Shown here one piece after another: positions 25,587 to 33,825 of a stretch of 64,000 bases of DNA. Positions within the stretch are counted from its first letter, which is position 1, and each line of letters opens with the position of its first letter. The notes beneath the pieces are model-generated. The model had not been told where the DNA came from. It was given only the letters and a program-made list of their open reading frames with translations, and did not search any database. Both the position numbers and the translations under genes were made by a program. This stretch comes from Allobosea sp. Root483D1 (GTDB lineage: Bacteria > Pseudomonadota > Alphaproteobacteria > Rhizobiales > Beijerinckiaceae), in contig NZ_LMJW01000018.1 in the NCBI RefSeq assembly GCF_001429505.1, positions 148,002-212,001 of the forward strand. Reading direction: 5' to 3'.

Positions 25587-25660
25587 GCCTTTCAGGCTGC
25601 GTCATCTTCGCCCGCCGCCGCCGTCGCGCTTGACGGGGCGCGGGCGTTGAAGGCAAGCGC

Positions 25661-26566
25661 TTGAGCGTGTTCACGCTCGCGCATCTCTCCGACCCGCATC
25701 TCGGGCCGCTGACCAAATTCTCGCTACGCGAGCTGATCGGCAAGCGCGCGACCGGATATGTCAACTGGCGCCGCAAGCGCCGCCATGCCCATGACATGGA
25801 AATCCTTGGGCTGATCGTCGCCGACATCCTGGCGCAGAAGCCCGACCATATCGCCTGCACCGGCGATGTCTCCCATATCGGCCTGCCGACCGAGTTCAAG
25901 ACGGCGCTCTCCTTTCTCGACACGCTCGGCCCGCGCGACGCCGTCAGCTTCGTGCCCGGCAATCACGATTGCTATGCGCGCTCATCACTGTCGGCGCTGG
26001 CGCGCGAGCTGGCGCCCTGGTGCGCCAGCGACGGCGGCGAGGCGGGCTATCCCTGGTATCGCAAGCGCGGCTCTGTCGCGCTGATCGGGATGAATACCGG
26101 CATCCCGACCATGCCGCTGATGGCGACCGGTCGCGTCGGTTCAGCGCAGATCGCCGAAACTGAAAAGCTGCTGGCGCGGGCCAAGGCCGACGGGCTGATC
26201 CGCGTCGTGCTGATCCACCACCCGCCTTATGTCGGCGGTGCGCGGCGCACACGTGAGCTGGTCGACGCCGATGCCTTCGAGGCGATGCTGCGCCGGGCGG
26301 GGGCCGACCTCGTCCTGCACGGTCACAATCATCGCTTCTCGCTGGCCTGGCGGCCGGGGCTCGACCATGACGTACCGATCGTCGGCGTGCCCTCAGCCTC
26401 GATCGGCCTGCGCGGCGGCCATGGCGAGCTCGCCTGCTGGCATCTCCTGCGCATCGAGGGGCCACCGACGGCCCCTCGCATCAGCCTGGAGCGCCGTGCC
26501 TTCGATCTCGACGGCACGGTCAAGCTGCTGCAGCTGATACCGCTCACGGGCGGCGGGATGGTCTGA
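25661..26566 (+). CDS. calcineurin-like metallophosphoesterase
   Basis: A 301-residue metallophosphoesterase with the full motif series: LAHLSDPHLG (metal Asp/His), ACTGDVSHIG, VPGNHDCY, LIHHPPY and VLHGHNHRFS. It belongs to the class of cAMP-phosphodiesterase/CpdA-like and UDP-diacylglucosamine-like enzymes, and the substrate is not evident. The start is TTG 25661 or GTG 25667; both precede FTLAHLSDPH. No signal peptide. The stop codon is within the symmetric hairpin 26561-26581 shared with the convergent SDR gene. Confidence 0.87.
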   Translation: MSVFTLAHLSDPHLGPLTKFSLRELIGKRATGYVNWRRKRRHAHDMEILGLIVADILAQKPDHIACTGDVSHIGLPTEFKTALSFLDTLGPRDAVSFVPGNHDCYARSSLSALARELAPWCASDGGEAGYPWYRKRGSVALIGMNTGIPTMPLMATGRVGSAQIAETEKLLARAKADGLIRVVLIHHPPYVGGARRTRELVDADAFEAMLRRAGADLVLHGHNHRFSLAWRPGLDHDVPIVGVPSASIGLRGGHGELACWHLLRIEGPPTAPRISLERRAFDLDGTVKLLQLIPLTGGGMV

Positions 26567-26581
26567 CGCGTAGCGTCAGAC
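26561..26581. terminator. symmetric hairpin carrying both convergent stop codons
   Basis: Nine-base arms GTCTGACGC and GCGTCAGAC around GTA. The metallophosphoesterase TGA (26564-26566) lies in the left arm, and the SDR stop (26576-26578 on the other strand) in the mirror position of the right arm. No T-tract, so termination might be rho-dependent or the hairpin may only protect 3' ends. Confidence 0.6.
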
Positions 26582-27322
26582 GCAGCGGCCGCCGTCGACC
26601 GCCAGCACCGAGCCGGTCACCATTTCGGATTCATCCGAGCACAGGAACAACGCCGCATTGGCGATGTCCTGCGGCGTCGAGAAACGGCCCCAGGGGATGG
26701 TCGCGGTGAAGGCCTTGCGCTTCTCCGGCGTGTCTTCACCCATGAAGGTCGCGAGCAGCGGCGTCTCGCCGGCGACCGGGGCGATGGCGTTGACGCGGAT
26801 CCGGTCGGGTGCGAGCTCCACCGCCATCGACTTCGAGAGCAGGTTCGCGGCGCCCTTGGAGCCATTGTACCAGGTCAGGCCCGGGCGGGGGCGGACGCCG
26901 GCGGTCGAGCCGATATTGAGGATGACGCCGCCGCCATGCTCGCGGAAATGTGGCACCGTCGCCTTGGCCATCAGGTAGATCGACTTGACGTTGACGTCGA
27001 AGACGCGGTCGAACTCGGCCTCGCTGACATCGAGCATCGGCTGGTTGCGATGGCTGATGCCGGCATTGTTGACGACGATGTCGAGGCGGCCGAAGCGCGC
27101 GATCACCTTCGCCACGGCGCTGTCGACGCTCTTGCCCTTGCCGACGTCGCAGGCGACCGCGAAGGCTTTGCGGCCGATCGCCTTCGCCGCTTCCTTCGCC
27201 TTGTCGCCGTTGATGTCGAGTACGGCGACGCGGGCGCCCTCGCGCACGAAGGTCTCGGCGATGCCGAAGCCGAACCCTTGCGCCGCGCCGGTGATCAGCG
27301 CGGTCTTGCCCTTAAGTCTCAT
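26576..27322 (-). CDS. SDR family NAD(P)-dependent oxidoreductase
   Basis: A classical short-chain dehydrogenase of 248 residues. The Rossmann glycine motif is TGAAQGFGFGIA, followed by LDING (an Asp after the second strand, suggesting NAD preference), NNAGIS, the catalytic Ser in LNIGSTAG, and the YxxxK pair in WYNGSKGAANLL. The C-terminus has the usual GSVLAVDGG. The substrate is unknown. It stands alone with a clear ATG at 27322. It shares its 3' hairpin with the metallophosphoesterase gene. Confidence 0.9.
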   Translation of the reverse strand: MRLKGKTALITGAAQGFGFGIAETFVREGARVAVLDINGDKAKEAAKAIGRKAFAVACDVGKGKSVDSAVAKVIARFGRLDIVVNNAGISHRNQPMLDVSEAEFDRVFDVNVKSIYLMAKATVPHFREHGGGVILNIGSTAGVRPRPGLTWYNGSKGAANLLSKSMAVELAPDRIRVNAIAPVAGETPLLATFMGEDTPEKRKAFTATIPWGRFSTPQDIANAALFLCSDESEMVTGSVLAVDGGRCV

Positions 27323-27429
27323 GGTGTTCCCTCGGAAAGCGTTTTGCCTGGCGACTTTGGGCCGATTTCACAGGCGGGATAAATACGCTTTCGCGATTGG
27401 CCGGATAGCGGAATTGTATGGGCGGCAGC

Positions 27430-27537
27430 GTCATTCTCGGGCGGAGCGAAGCGCAGACCCGAGAATCTCAGGACGGGAAGGCGCCGACCAAAACCTCTTC
27501 CGGTCCGAGATGTTCGGGTCAAGCCCGAGCATGACGG
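27430..27537. repeat. intergenic repeat, GTCATTCTCGGG family
   Basis: A 108-base element between SDR and uup. Near-matching outer arms are GTCATTCTCGGGC and GCCCGAGCATGAC, and it contains CGGAGCGAAGCGCAGACCCGAGAATCTCAG-type sequence. The right end has the TCAAG loop hairpin seen at 29825-29914 and 41474-41568. Non-coding. Confidence 0.8.
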
Positions 27538-27542
27538 CTGGG

Positions 27543-29351
27543 CTAAGCTTCGATCTCCTCGCGCAGCATCTCAAGCTCGAGCCAGCGCTCCTCGGTCTGC
27601 GCGATCTCGCGCGTGACCTCGTCGAGCCTTGCCGTCGCCTTGGCGAAGAGCTTGGGATCGCGCGTGTAGAGATCGCCGGCCAGCGCCGCATTGAGCTTGC
27701 CGGCTTCGGCCTGCAGTTTTTCCACCTGCTGCGGCAGGGTCTTCAGCGCGTGCTGTTCGTTGAAGGAGAGCTTGCGCCTGGAGCTGGCCGCGCCGGCCGC
27801 CGAGGCGGCCTTCGGCGCTTCTGCCGCCACCTTCACCGGAATGGCCCGCGCCTTGGCGCCGACGCCGCGACCGCGCTGGGCCAGCATGTCGGAATAGCCG
27901 CCGGCGAACTCGGTCCAGACGCCATCGCCATCCGAGATCAGGGTCGAGGAGACGACCCGGTCGAGGAAGTCGCGATCATGGCTGACGAGCAGGACGGTGC
28001 CGGCATAGTCGGCGAGCAGCTCCTGCAACAGGTCGAGCGTCTCGATGTCGAGATCGTTGGTCGGTTCGTCCAGCACCAGCAGGTTCGACGGCTTGGCGAG
28101 GGCGCGGGCCAGCATCAGCCGGCCACGTTCGCCGCCGGAGAGGGCGCCGACGGCGGTGCCGCGCTGGATCGGCTGGAACAGGAAGTCCTTCATGTAGCTG
28201 ATGACATGGCGTGGCGTGCCGCCGACCATGACCTGGTCGGAGCCGCCGCCTGTGAGCGCATCGCCGAGCGGCGTCGCCGGATCGAGGCTCTCACGGCGCT
28301 GGTCGAGCGTCACCATTTCGAGGGTGGCGCCGAGCTTGACCTTGCCTGAGTCGGGCTTGAGCGCGCCGGTCAACAGGTTGATCAGCGTCGTCTTGCCGGC
28401 GCCGTTGGGACCGACGATGCCGATGCAGTCGCCGCGGGCGACGCGCAGCGAGAAGTCCTTGACCACCGGCCGGCCGTCATAGGCCTTGGCGATGTCGACG
28501 GCCTCGATCACCAGCTTGCCCGAGGCCTGCGCCTCGCTCGCTTCGAGCCGGACCGAGCCGACGGCCTGGCGGGCGGTGCGGCGCTGCTCGCGCAGGCCGT
28601 GCAGTTCGCCGAGCCGGCGCTGGTTGCGGGTGCGGCGGGCACTGACGCCATAGCGCAGCCAGTCCTCCTCGCGGGCGATCTTGCGGTCGAGCTTGTGGCG
28701 GTCGAGTTCCTCCTGCGCCAGGACCTCGTCGCGCCAGGCCTCGAACTCGCCAAAGCCGCGCTCGACACGGCGGGTCACGCCGCGGTCGAGCCAGATCGTG
28801 GCGCGCGAGAGCGAGCTGAGGAAGCGGCGGTCATGGCTGATCAGCACCATGGCCGAGCGCAGCGATTTCAGCTCCTGCTCGAGCCATTCGATCACCGGCA
28901 GGTCGAGATGGTTGGTCGGCTCGTCGAGCAGCAGGATATCGGGCTCGGGCGCGAGCACGCGGGCGAGTGCGGTGCGGCGCGATTCGCCGCCGGACATGGT
29001 GGCGGGGTCTTCCTCGCCGGTCAGGCCCAGTTCCTCGATCAGGTATTGCGCGCGATAGGCGTCGTCGCCGGGTCCGAGCCCGGCCTCGACATAGGACAGC
29101 GAGGTCTTGTAGCCGGAGAAATCGGGCTCCTGCGGCAGATAGCGGATGGTCGCGCCCGGCTGGACGAAGCGCTCGGCGCTGTCGGGCTCGACGATGCCTG
29201 CCACGATCTTGAGCAAAGTCGATTTGCCGGAGCCGTTGCGGCCGACCAGGCAGACCCGCTCGCCGGCGGATACTGCGATCTCAGCGCCTTCCAGCAAGGG
29301 TTGGCCGCCGAAGGTGAGCGCGACGTCGCGAAGGTGGAGCAAAGGAGCCAT
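27543..29351 (-). CDS. uup: ABC-F family ATPase, Uup type
   Basis: A soluble 602-residue protein with two ABC domains and no membrane part. Domain 1 has Walker A VGRNGSGKSTLLKI, the signature MSGGESRRTALAR and DEPTNHLDLP; domain 2 has VGPNGAGKTTLINLL, LSGGERGRLMLAR and DEPTNDLDIE. A coiled-coil linker lies between, and a C-terminal about 85-residue helical arm (from RRKLSFNEQHALKTLPQQVE) marks the Uup subgroup, which acts on ribosomes or branched DNA. ATG 29351 is chosen; the upstream in-frame start at 29417 lacks a ribosome site. It faces a palindrome-rich divergent promoter region. Confidence 0.92.
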   Translation of the reverse strand: MAPLLHLRDVALTFGGQPLLEGAEIAVSAGERVCLVGRNGSGKSTLLKIVAGIVEPDSAERFVQPGATIRYLPQEPDFSGYKTSLSYVEAGLGPGDDAYRAQYLIEELGLTGEEDPATMSGGESRRTALARVLAPEPDILLLDEPTNHLDLPVIEWLEQELKSLRSAMVLISHDRRFLSSLSRATIWLDRGVTRRVERGFGEFEAWRDEVLAQEELDRHKLDRKIAREEDWLRYGVSARRTRNQRRLGELHGLREQRRTARQAVGSVRLEASEAQASGKLVIEAVDIAKAYDGRPVVKDFSLRVARGDCIGIVGPNGAGKTTLINLLTGALKPDSGKVKLGATLEMVTLDQRRESLDPATPLGDALTGGGSDQVMVGGTPRHVISYMKDFLFQPIQRGTAVGALSGGERGRLMLARALAKPSNLLVLDEPTNDLDIETLDLLQELLADYAGTVLLVSHDRDFLDRVVSSTLISDGDGVWTEFAGGYSDMLAQRGRGVGAKARAIPVKVAAEAPKAASAAGAASSRRKLSFNEQHALKTLPQQVEKLQAEAGKLNAALAGDLYTRDPKLFAKATARLDEVTREIAQTEERWLELEMLREEIEA

Positions 29352-29425
29352 GGCGCGGGGGATAGACTGCGGCGGCGCGCCTGTCACCCTTCCGGGTCTT
29401 GCGACGCGGTTCAGCATGATCCACT

Positions 29426-29455
29426 ATGAGATACGATTTGTATCTCATATGAGAT
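29426..29455. promoter_or_regulatory. overlapping ATGAGAT palindromes (candidate operator)
   Basis: Three alternating copies of ATGAGAT/ATCTCAT: a perfect dyad ATGAGATAC-GATTT-GTATCTCAT at 29426-29448, followed by the perfect palindrome ATCTCATATGAGAT at 29442-29455. It is in the 111-base divergent region between uup and the small basic protein and abuts the latter's start codon at 29463. Such spacing fits a dimeric regulator bound cooperatively at two sites. The regulator is unknown. Confidence 0.6.
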
Positions 29456-29462
29456 TAAGTCC

Positions 29463-29819
29463 ATGAGACAGCCGACCCTGCGCAAGCCAAGACCCGCCTG
29501 CATTGGGGATAATGGCGGCCCGCCCTTGGAAGAGAAGAAGCGCAAGCCGGCGGCTGAGAAGGGTGAGATCGGCCATTCTTTCGACTGGCGCTTCGCCCAT
29601 CGCAAGGCCTGGAGGAAGCCGCGCGAGATCGCGCTCAGGCGGCAGGAACGGGCCGAGGCGCTCGGCTTGACCTATGAGGAATATACGCTCGAAGTGCTGG
29701 AGCGCGGCTATTTCCCGCAGGTCGAGCATGTCGAGACGATCGTCGCCAACCGGCCCCAGCGTCGGCGCGACGGTGGCGTGGTCGGGCAGTCGCTGAAGGG
29801 GATGCGGCTGAAGAAGTAG
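29463..29819 (+). CDS. small basic hypothetical protein with a DNGGPP motif
   Basis: A 118-residue, strongly basic protein I cannot place in a named family. Near the N-terminus is CIGDNGGPPLEEKKRK, a motif I have seen at the ends of various small Rhizobiales proteins. The middle is rich in Arg and Lys, and EALGLTYEEYTLEVLERGYF is helical. There are no Cys pairs, signal peptide or membrane segment; it could bind nucleic acid. The start ATG 29463 lies eight bases after the palindromes at 29426-29455, so expression is probably strongly regulated, perhaps by a repressor. A repeat element follows directly. Confidence 0.65.
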   Translation: MRQPTLRKPRPACIGDNGGPPLEEKKRKPAAEKGEIGHSFDWRFAHRKAWRKPREIALRRQERAEALGLTYEEYTLEVLERGYFPQVEHVETIVANRPQRRRDGGVVGQSLKGMRLKK

Positions 29820-29824
29820 AGGGC

Positions 29825-29914
29825 GTCATTCCCGGACGGAGCAAAGCGCAGATCCGAGAATCTCAGGACCAGCTAGCTGGTTTCCGTCATGGTCGGGTCA
29901 AGCCCGACCATGAC
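29825..29914. repeat. intergenic repeat, GTCATTCCCGG family, with perfect TCAAG-loop hairpin
   Basis: Element between the small basic gene and the acyltransferase. Its right part is a perfect 12-base stem GTCATGGTCGGG / CCCGACCATGAC (29886-29914) around TCAAG. The left part resembles 27430-27537 (GGAGCAAAGCGCAGATCCGAG). Non-coding. Confidence 0.8.
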
Positions 29915-29920
29915 GGGGTG

Positions 29921-30967
29921 CTAAGCCCGCAGCGCCCGCCGCAGCACCCTGGTCATCGGCCGCTCGAACCAGTGGTAGACCGCCAGCGCCGCGAGCACCG
30001 CGGCCACTAGCGCCAGGACGATAAAGAGGCCGGTTGCACTTGGAGCGAGCCGGGCGAAGACCTCGCGCAGCGCCCGCATGGCGAAAGGGTGGACGAGGTA
30101 GAGCGCATAGGAGGCATCGCCCAGAACCGCCAGCGAACGTACCAGCGCCGATGGAGCGGTGACGTTGCGCCCGCAGGCCGCAGCGGTGACGAGGAGGAGC
30201 GCGGCGGGCCCGCGCAGGGCGACGGCGCCCCAGGAGGTCTGGGCCCAGCCGTCGCCGGAGGCGATCACGAAGAGGGCAATGCCGACAGTCGCCATCAGCC
30301 AGCGCAGGCGGCCGTCGAGCCTGAGGCCGTTCTGGCGCAGCAGGCCGACCGCCATGCCGGCGGCGAATTCGAGCACGATCGGCTGGCCCCAGAAGCCGAA
30401 GGGCAGGGGCAGCGGCCCGGCGAGGGCCTGCGCTCCGACCAGCCCGGCGAGAGCGACGCAGACAAGCGGCACGACCAGTCGTCCGGGCGCCAGCAGGGCT
30501 GCGCCGAACAGGGCGTAGAACAGCATCTCGTAGTTCAGCGTCCAGCCGAGCGAGTAGACCGGCTGGAGCTCGCCCGCCGCGTTTGACATCGGCCAGAACA
30601 GATAGGAGGCGGCGATCTGCTGGAGGCTCGGCGCGCCGGAATTGAGCAGCGCGGGCGAGGCGAGCAGCACGGCGAGGAAGAGCGTGGTCGCAGCCCAGTA
30701 GAGCGGCACGATCCGCGCGATGCGCCGGGCGATGAATAGCCGTGCCCCGCCTTGCCGGTCGAACAGCCCGGCCGAGGAATGCACCATGATGAAGCCGGAG
30801 ATGACGAAGAACAGGTCGACGCCGGCGGTCCAGGGCAGGGCATGCGAGGGCGTGAAGCTGGTGCCGGCCCTTGCCGCGAGGAAGCCGGCATCGGCCTGGA
30901 CGTGATGGACCGCGACCATCAGCGCCGCAAGCGCGCGCAGGACCTGGATGCCGTAGAGCTGGGGCAA
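29921..30967 (-). CDS. acyltransferase 3 family membrane protein
   Basis: A 348-residue polytopic inner-membrane O-acyltransferase (OafA/YrhL class) with about ten hydrophobic segments. Family marks are the early active-site-like His in VAVHHVQADAG, DLFFVISGFIMVHSSAG, and RRIARIVPLYW. Members acetylate or otherwise acylate sugars of surface polysaccharides, and the acceptor here is unknown. There is no fused SGNH domain. The stop is six bases from a repeat; glk lies 45 bases upstream in the same direction, so it may be at the tail of the hyi-glk transcript. Confidence 0.86.
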   Translation of the reverse strand: MPQLYGIQVLRALAALMVAVHHVQADAGFLAARAGTSFTPSHALPWTAGVDLFFVISGFIMVHSSAGLFDRQGGARLFIARRIARIVPLYWAATTLFLAVLLASPALLNSGAPSLQQIAASYLFWPMSNAAGELQPVYSLGWTLNYEMLFYALFGAALLAPGRLVVPLVCVALAGLVGAQALAGPLPLPFGFWGQPIVLEFAAGMAVGLLRQNGLRLDGRLRWLMATVGIALFVIASGDGWAQTSWGAVALRGPAALLLVTAAACGRNVTAPSALVRSLAVLGDASYALYLVHPFAMRALREVFARLAPSATGLFIVLALVAAVLAALAVYHWFERPMTRVLRRALRA

Positions 30968-31012
30968 GGCGGGGATCGTCTGTGAACGGGGGCAGGTTGA
31001 GCGCTGGAGCGC

Positions 31013-32017
31013 TCAGGCAAACCACAAGCGCGCGGGATCGTCGAGGCCGAAGCGGCCGGGGGTAGCGGCGATCGCTGCCAGGCCCTGTTCGGCGGGATCA
31101 TCGGCGGTGATGACGTCGAGCGAAAAGCGGGCGGCGAGATCCTCGACCGGCGGCTTGCCGGCGAAGACAGCGTGGATCGTCGCCTTATCGGCGAGCGGCA
31201 GGATGCGCGGCGCGATGCCGCCGGCGAGATAGACGCCGCCGGTCGCCTTGAAGCCGAGCGCGAGATCGCCGGCGACGCGGGCCAGCAGCCGCCAGAAGCA
31301 GACCACCGCCATCAGTGCCGCGGGATTGCCGTCGAGCGCCAGCGCGGAGACGTCGGCGGCGCTGACATCCGGTTCGGCGACGTCCGATTGGCGCATCACC
31401 GCGCGATGGAAGCGGATGAGGCCGCTGCCGCTGAGCAGTTCCTCGACGGTGACGCGCGGCAAGCCCTCGGCCAGCGCCGGCCAGAGCTTCACCTCGGTCG
31501 GGTCCTCCGGTCCGATGCCGATATGGCCGGATTCGGTCGGCACCAGCATGCCGGTGTCACCGCGTCGCAAAAGGGCAGCGGCACCGAAGCCGGTGCCGGG
31601 GCCGAGCACGAGGCGCGGACCTTCAGGTTCCGGCTGACCATGGACGAGATTGACCAGGTCACGGTCCCTGAGCACCGCGAGCGAGGCGGCGAGCGCCTCG
31701 AAATCGTTGACCAGCAGCCCCTGCTCGAAACCGAGCGCGCGGCCGAGTGCCGGGCCGTCGAAATGCCAGCTGGCATTGGTGAGCTGCGCCTTGCGGCCAT
31801 CGAGCGGGCCGGCGACGGCGAGGATGGCCGAGCGCGGCTTCACCGTCAGTGTCGACAGCACCGAGCCGAGCGCCGCCTCGGGCGACGGATGCGCGCCGGT
31901 GCTGATCCGGGCCAGCGGTTCATGCAGGGCGCCGGGCGTCGGCACCAGCGAAAGCCGGCAATTGGTGCCGCCGATATCGGCGACGAGGACCGGATGGGGG
32001 AACCTTGAGCCGCTCAC
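31013..32017 (-). CDS. glk: glucokinase
   Basis: ROK-independent bacterial glucokinase (Glk family) of 334 residues that phosphorylates glucose at C6 with ATP. Motifs: the phosphate-1 segment LVADIGGTNCRLSLV, VAGPLDG, the catalytic Asp in VNDFEALAASL, GPGTGFGAA, and ESGHIGIGP. The GTG at 32017 is chosen because it overlaps the hyi stop (GTGA) and gives the usual length; the frame continues upstream only into the hyi shadow. Translational coupling with hyi suggests a shared transcript, although the two enzymes are not in the same standard pathway. Confidence 0.92.
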   Translation of the reverse strand: MSGSRFPHPVLVADIGGTNCRLSLVPTPGALHEPLARISTGAHPSPEAALGSVLSTLTVKPRSAILAVAGPLDGRKAQLTNASWHFDGPALGRALGFEQGLLVNDFEALAASLAVLRDRDLVNLVHGQPEPEGPRLVLGPGTGFGAAALLRRGDTGMLVPTESGHIGIGPEDPTEVKLWPALAEGLPRVTVEELLSGSGLIRFHRAVMRQSDVAEPDVSAADVSALALDGNPAALMAVVCFWRLLARVAGDLALGFKATGGVYLAGGIAPRILPLADKATIHAVFAGKPPVEDLAARFSLDVITADDPAEQGLAAIAATPGRFGLDDPARLWFA

Positions 32018-32793
32018 GCGTGCTTCTTCCAGGGCAAGAACCAGCCGAGGCCTTCGAGCGTGCCGGCACGCGGACGATACTCGCAGCCGACGAAGCCGGG
32101 ATAGCCGAGCGAATCGAGCTGGGCGAAGAGAGCCGGATAATCGGGCCGGGTGCCGTCGGGCTCGCGCCGTCCCTCGGCATTGGCGATCTGGACATGGCCG
32201 ATCAGCGGATAGAGCGCCTCCAGGCGCGCGCCGACGTCGCCGTGGATCAGCTCGCAATGATACATGTCGAACTGCAGCTTGACGTTCGGCCGGCCGGATT
32301 CGCGGACGTACGTCGCCGCCTGGTCGAAATCGTTGAGGAAATAGCCCGGCATGTCCTTGCCGTTGATCGGCTCGAGCAAGAGGTCGACGCCATGCTCGCC
32401 GAGCTTGTCGGCGGCATAGGCGAGCGAGGCGCGATAAGCCTTCTGCGCCGCCGGATCGTTGGGGTCGGTGAGGCCGGCCATCATGTGCACGCGCTTGACG
32501 CCGGTCTCGTGGACATAGGCCAGCGCCGTCTCGACGCCTGTGCGGAACTCCTCTTCGCGGCCGGGCAGCGCCGCCATGCCGCGCTCGCCCTTGGCCCAGT
32601 CGCCGGGTGGCAGGTTGAACAGCGCCTGCTCAAGCTCGCCGCCGGCGAGCGCCAGGCCGACCTTCTCCGGCGGATGTTCATAGGGGAACAGGAACTCCAC
32701 CGCCTCGAAGCCGGCCTCGGAGGCCGCCTTGAAACGGTCGAGGAAATCCCACTCGTTGAACATCATCGAGAGATTGGCGGCAAAACGCGGCAT
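32014..32793 (-). CDS. hyi: hydroxypyruvate isomerase (Hyi/OtnI family TIM barrel)
   Basis: A 259-residue TIM-barrel isomerase that interconverts hydroxypyruvate and tartronate semialdehyde, or in the OtnI subgroup 2-oxo-tetronate forms. The N-terminal FAANLSMMFNEWDFLDRF, the metal/catalytic Glu in LLLEPINGKDMPGYFL, the QFDMYH segment and the late GFVGCEYRPR are all family features. ATG 32793 is the first. No partner enzyme (gcl, glxR) lies nearby, and glk is coupled behind it. Confidence 0.88.
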   Translation of the reverse strand: MPRFAANLSMMFNEWDFLDRFKAASEAGFEAVEFLFPYEHPPEKVGLALAGGELEQALFNLPPGDWAKGERGMAALPGREEEFRTGVETALAYVHETGVKRVHMMAGLTDPNDPAAQKAYRASLAYAADKLGEHGVDLLLEPINGKDMPGYFLNDFDQAATYVRESGRPNVKLQFDMYHCELIHGDVGARLEALYPLIGHVQIANAEGRREPDGTRPDYPALFAQLDSLGYPGFVGCEYRPRAGTLEGLGWFLPWKKHA

Positions 32794-32887
32794 GAAAGGT
32801 CTCGTCAGTCAGATTGCGGGCGCAAGCTAGCCCGTTCGGGCCGGCACGTCATCGGTAACCTGCAGGATGTGGGACAGTTCCGCTTGA

Positions 32888-33640
32888 TCAGCCGCCGAGC
32901 AGGCGGGGGAGCGACGAGGCCAGCAGCGCGATGCCCGACAGGGTCAGCAGGCTGAGCACGATGCGGTGGAAGGCCTGCTCGCTGATACCGATATAGAGCC
33001 GGCCACCGAGCAGCGAGGGGATCAGCATCGCCGGCGCGACGATGGCGAAGGCCGGCCACATCTCGCGCGTGACGTTTCCTGCCAGCACATAGCCGAGCAT
33101 GGTCACGGCGAGCATGGTCAGGTTGAAGTTCTGGACGATGGAGCGCTGCGCGTCCTTGTCCATCCGGCGCAATGAGCACCACAGCGTCGGCAGCACGCCG
33201 GAGAAACCGCCGAAGCCGCCCATGATGCCGCCGCCGAGGCCGATCGCGCCGTCCGCCAGGCGCCCGCCGCTGCGGATCGGCGGCAGATGCGGCGCGAACA
33301 GCATGATCGGGCACCACACCGCCAGCAGGATGCCGAGCCCGGCCTTGAACACGTTGGGCTCAATCAACGGCAGGAGCAGGACGCCGACCGGGATGCCGGC
33401 GAGGCCGCCGAGCAGGAAAGGCCAGAGCCGGGCGAAGTCGAAGCCGCGGCGTACGGTCAGTGCCGCGATGGTCTGGCCGGTCAGGCCGCCGAATACCGCC
33501 ATGACGGCGGCGAGCTTCGGGTCGAGCGTCCAGGCCCAGACCGACATGGCGACAAGGCTGAAGGCGAAGCCGGACAGCCCCTGCACGAAGCCGGCGAGAG
33601 CGGCGCCGAGAGCCAGGGTCAGGATTGTGGAGGTATCCAT
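32888..33640 (-). CDS. TauE/SafE family sulfite or anion exporter
   Basis: A 250-residue membrane protein with about eight hydrophobic helices in two inverted halves, each beginning with a Gly-rich turn: GFVQGLSGFAFSLVAMSVW and GLGGGIMGGFGGFSGVLPTL. This is the TauE/SafE (DUF81) fold, which exports sulfite, sulfoacetate and similar anions; substrate unknown. ATG 33640 is chosen, since it begins directly ahead of the first helix. Transcribed in the same direction as hyi but separated by 94 bases. Confidence 0.9.
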   Translation of the reverse strand: MDTSTILTLALGAALAGFVQGLSGFAFSLVAMSVWAWTLDPKLAAVMAVFGGLTGQTIAALTVRRGFDFARLWPFLLGGLAGIPVGVLLLPLIEPNVFKAGLGILLAVWCPIMLFAPHLPPIRSGGRLADGAIGLGGGIMGGFGGFSGVLPTLWCSLRRMDKDAQRSIVQNFNLTMLAVTMLGYVLAGNVTREMWPAFAIVAPAMLIPSLLGGRLYIGISEQAFHRIVLSLLTLSGIALLASSLPRLLGG

Positions 33641-33703
33641 GGATCGGGCTTCCGAGCCTGCTGACCTGTTTGGCCGTGCGTTACCATCGTCGTCAACGCG
33701 AGA

Positions 33704-33804
33704 GTCGTCCCGGGCGGAGCGAAGCGTAGACCCGGGACCCATTCCGGAACGGTTCAGGAATGGATCCCGGATCGGCGCCGCTATCGCGGCTTGTCCGGGA
33801 CGAC
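33704..33804. repeat. intergenic repeat, GTCGTCCCGGGC family
   Basis: Element with arms GTCGTCCCGGGC and GTCCGGGACGAC plus inner GGACCCATTCC/GGAATGGATCC-like pairs. Similar elements occur at 38455-38565 and, shortened, at 58971-59028. It fills most of the gap between the exported protein gene and the TauE gene. Confidence 0.78.
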
Positions 33805-33825
33805 CAGTCGGAGATTGGTGATGGG

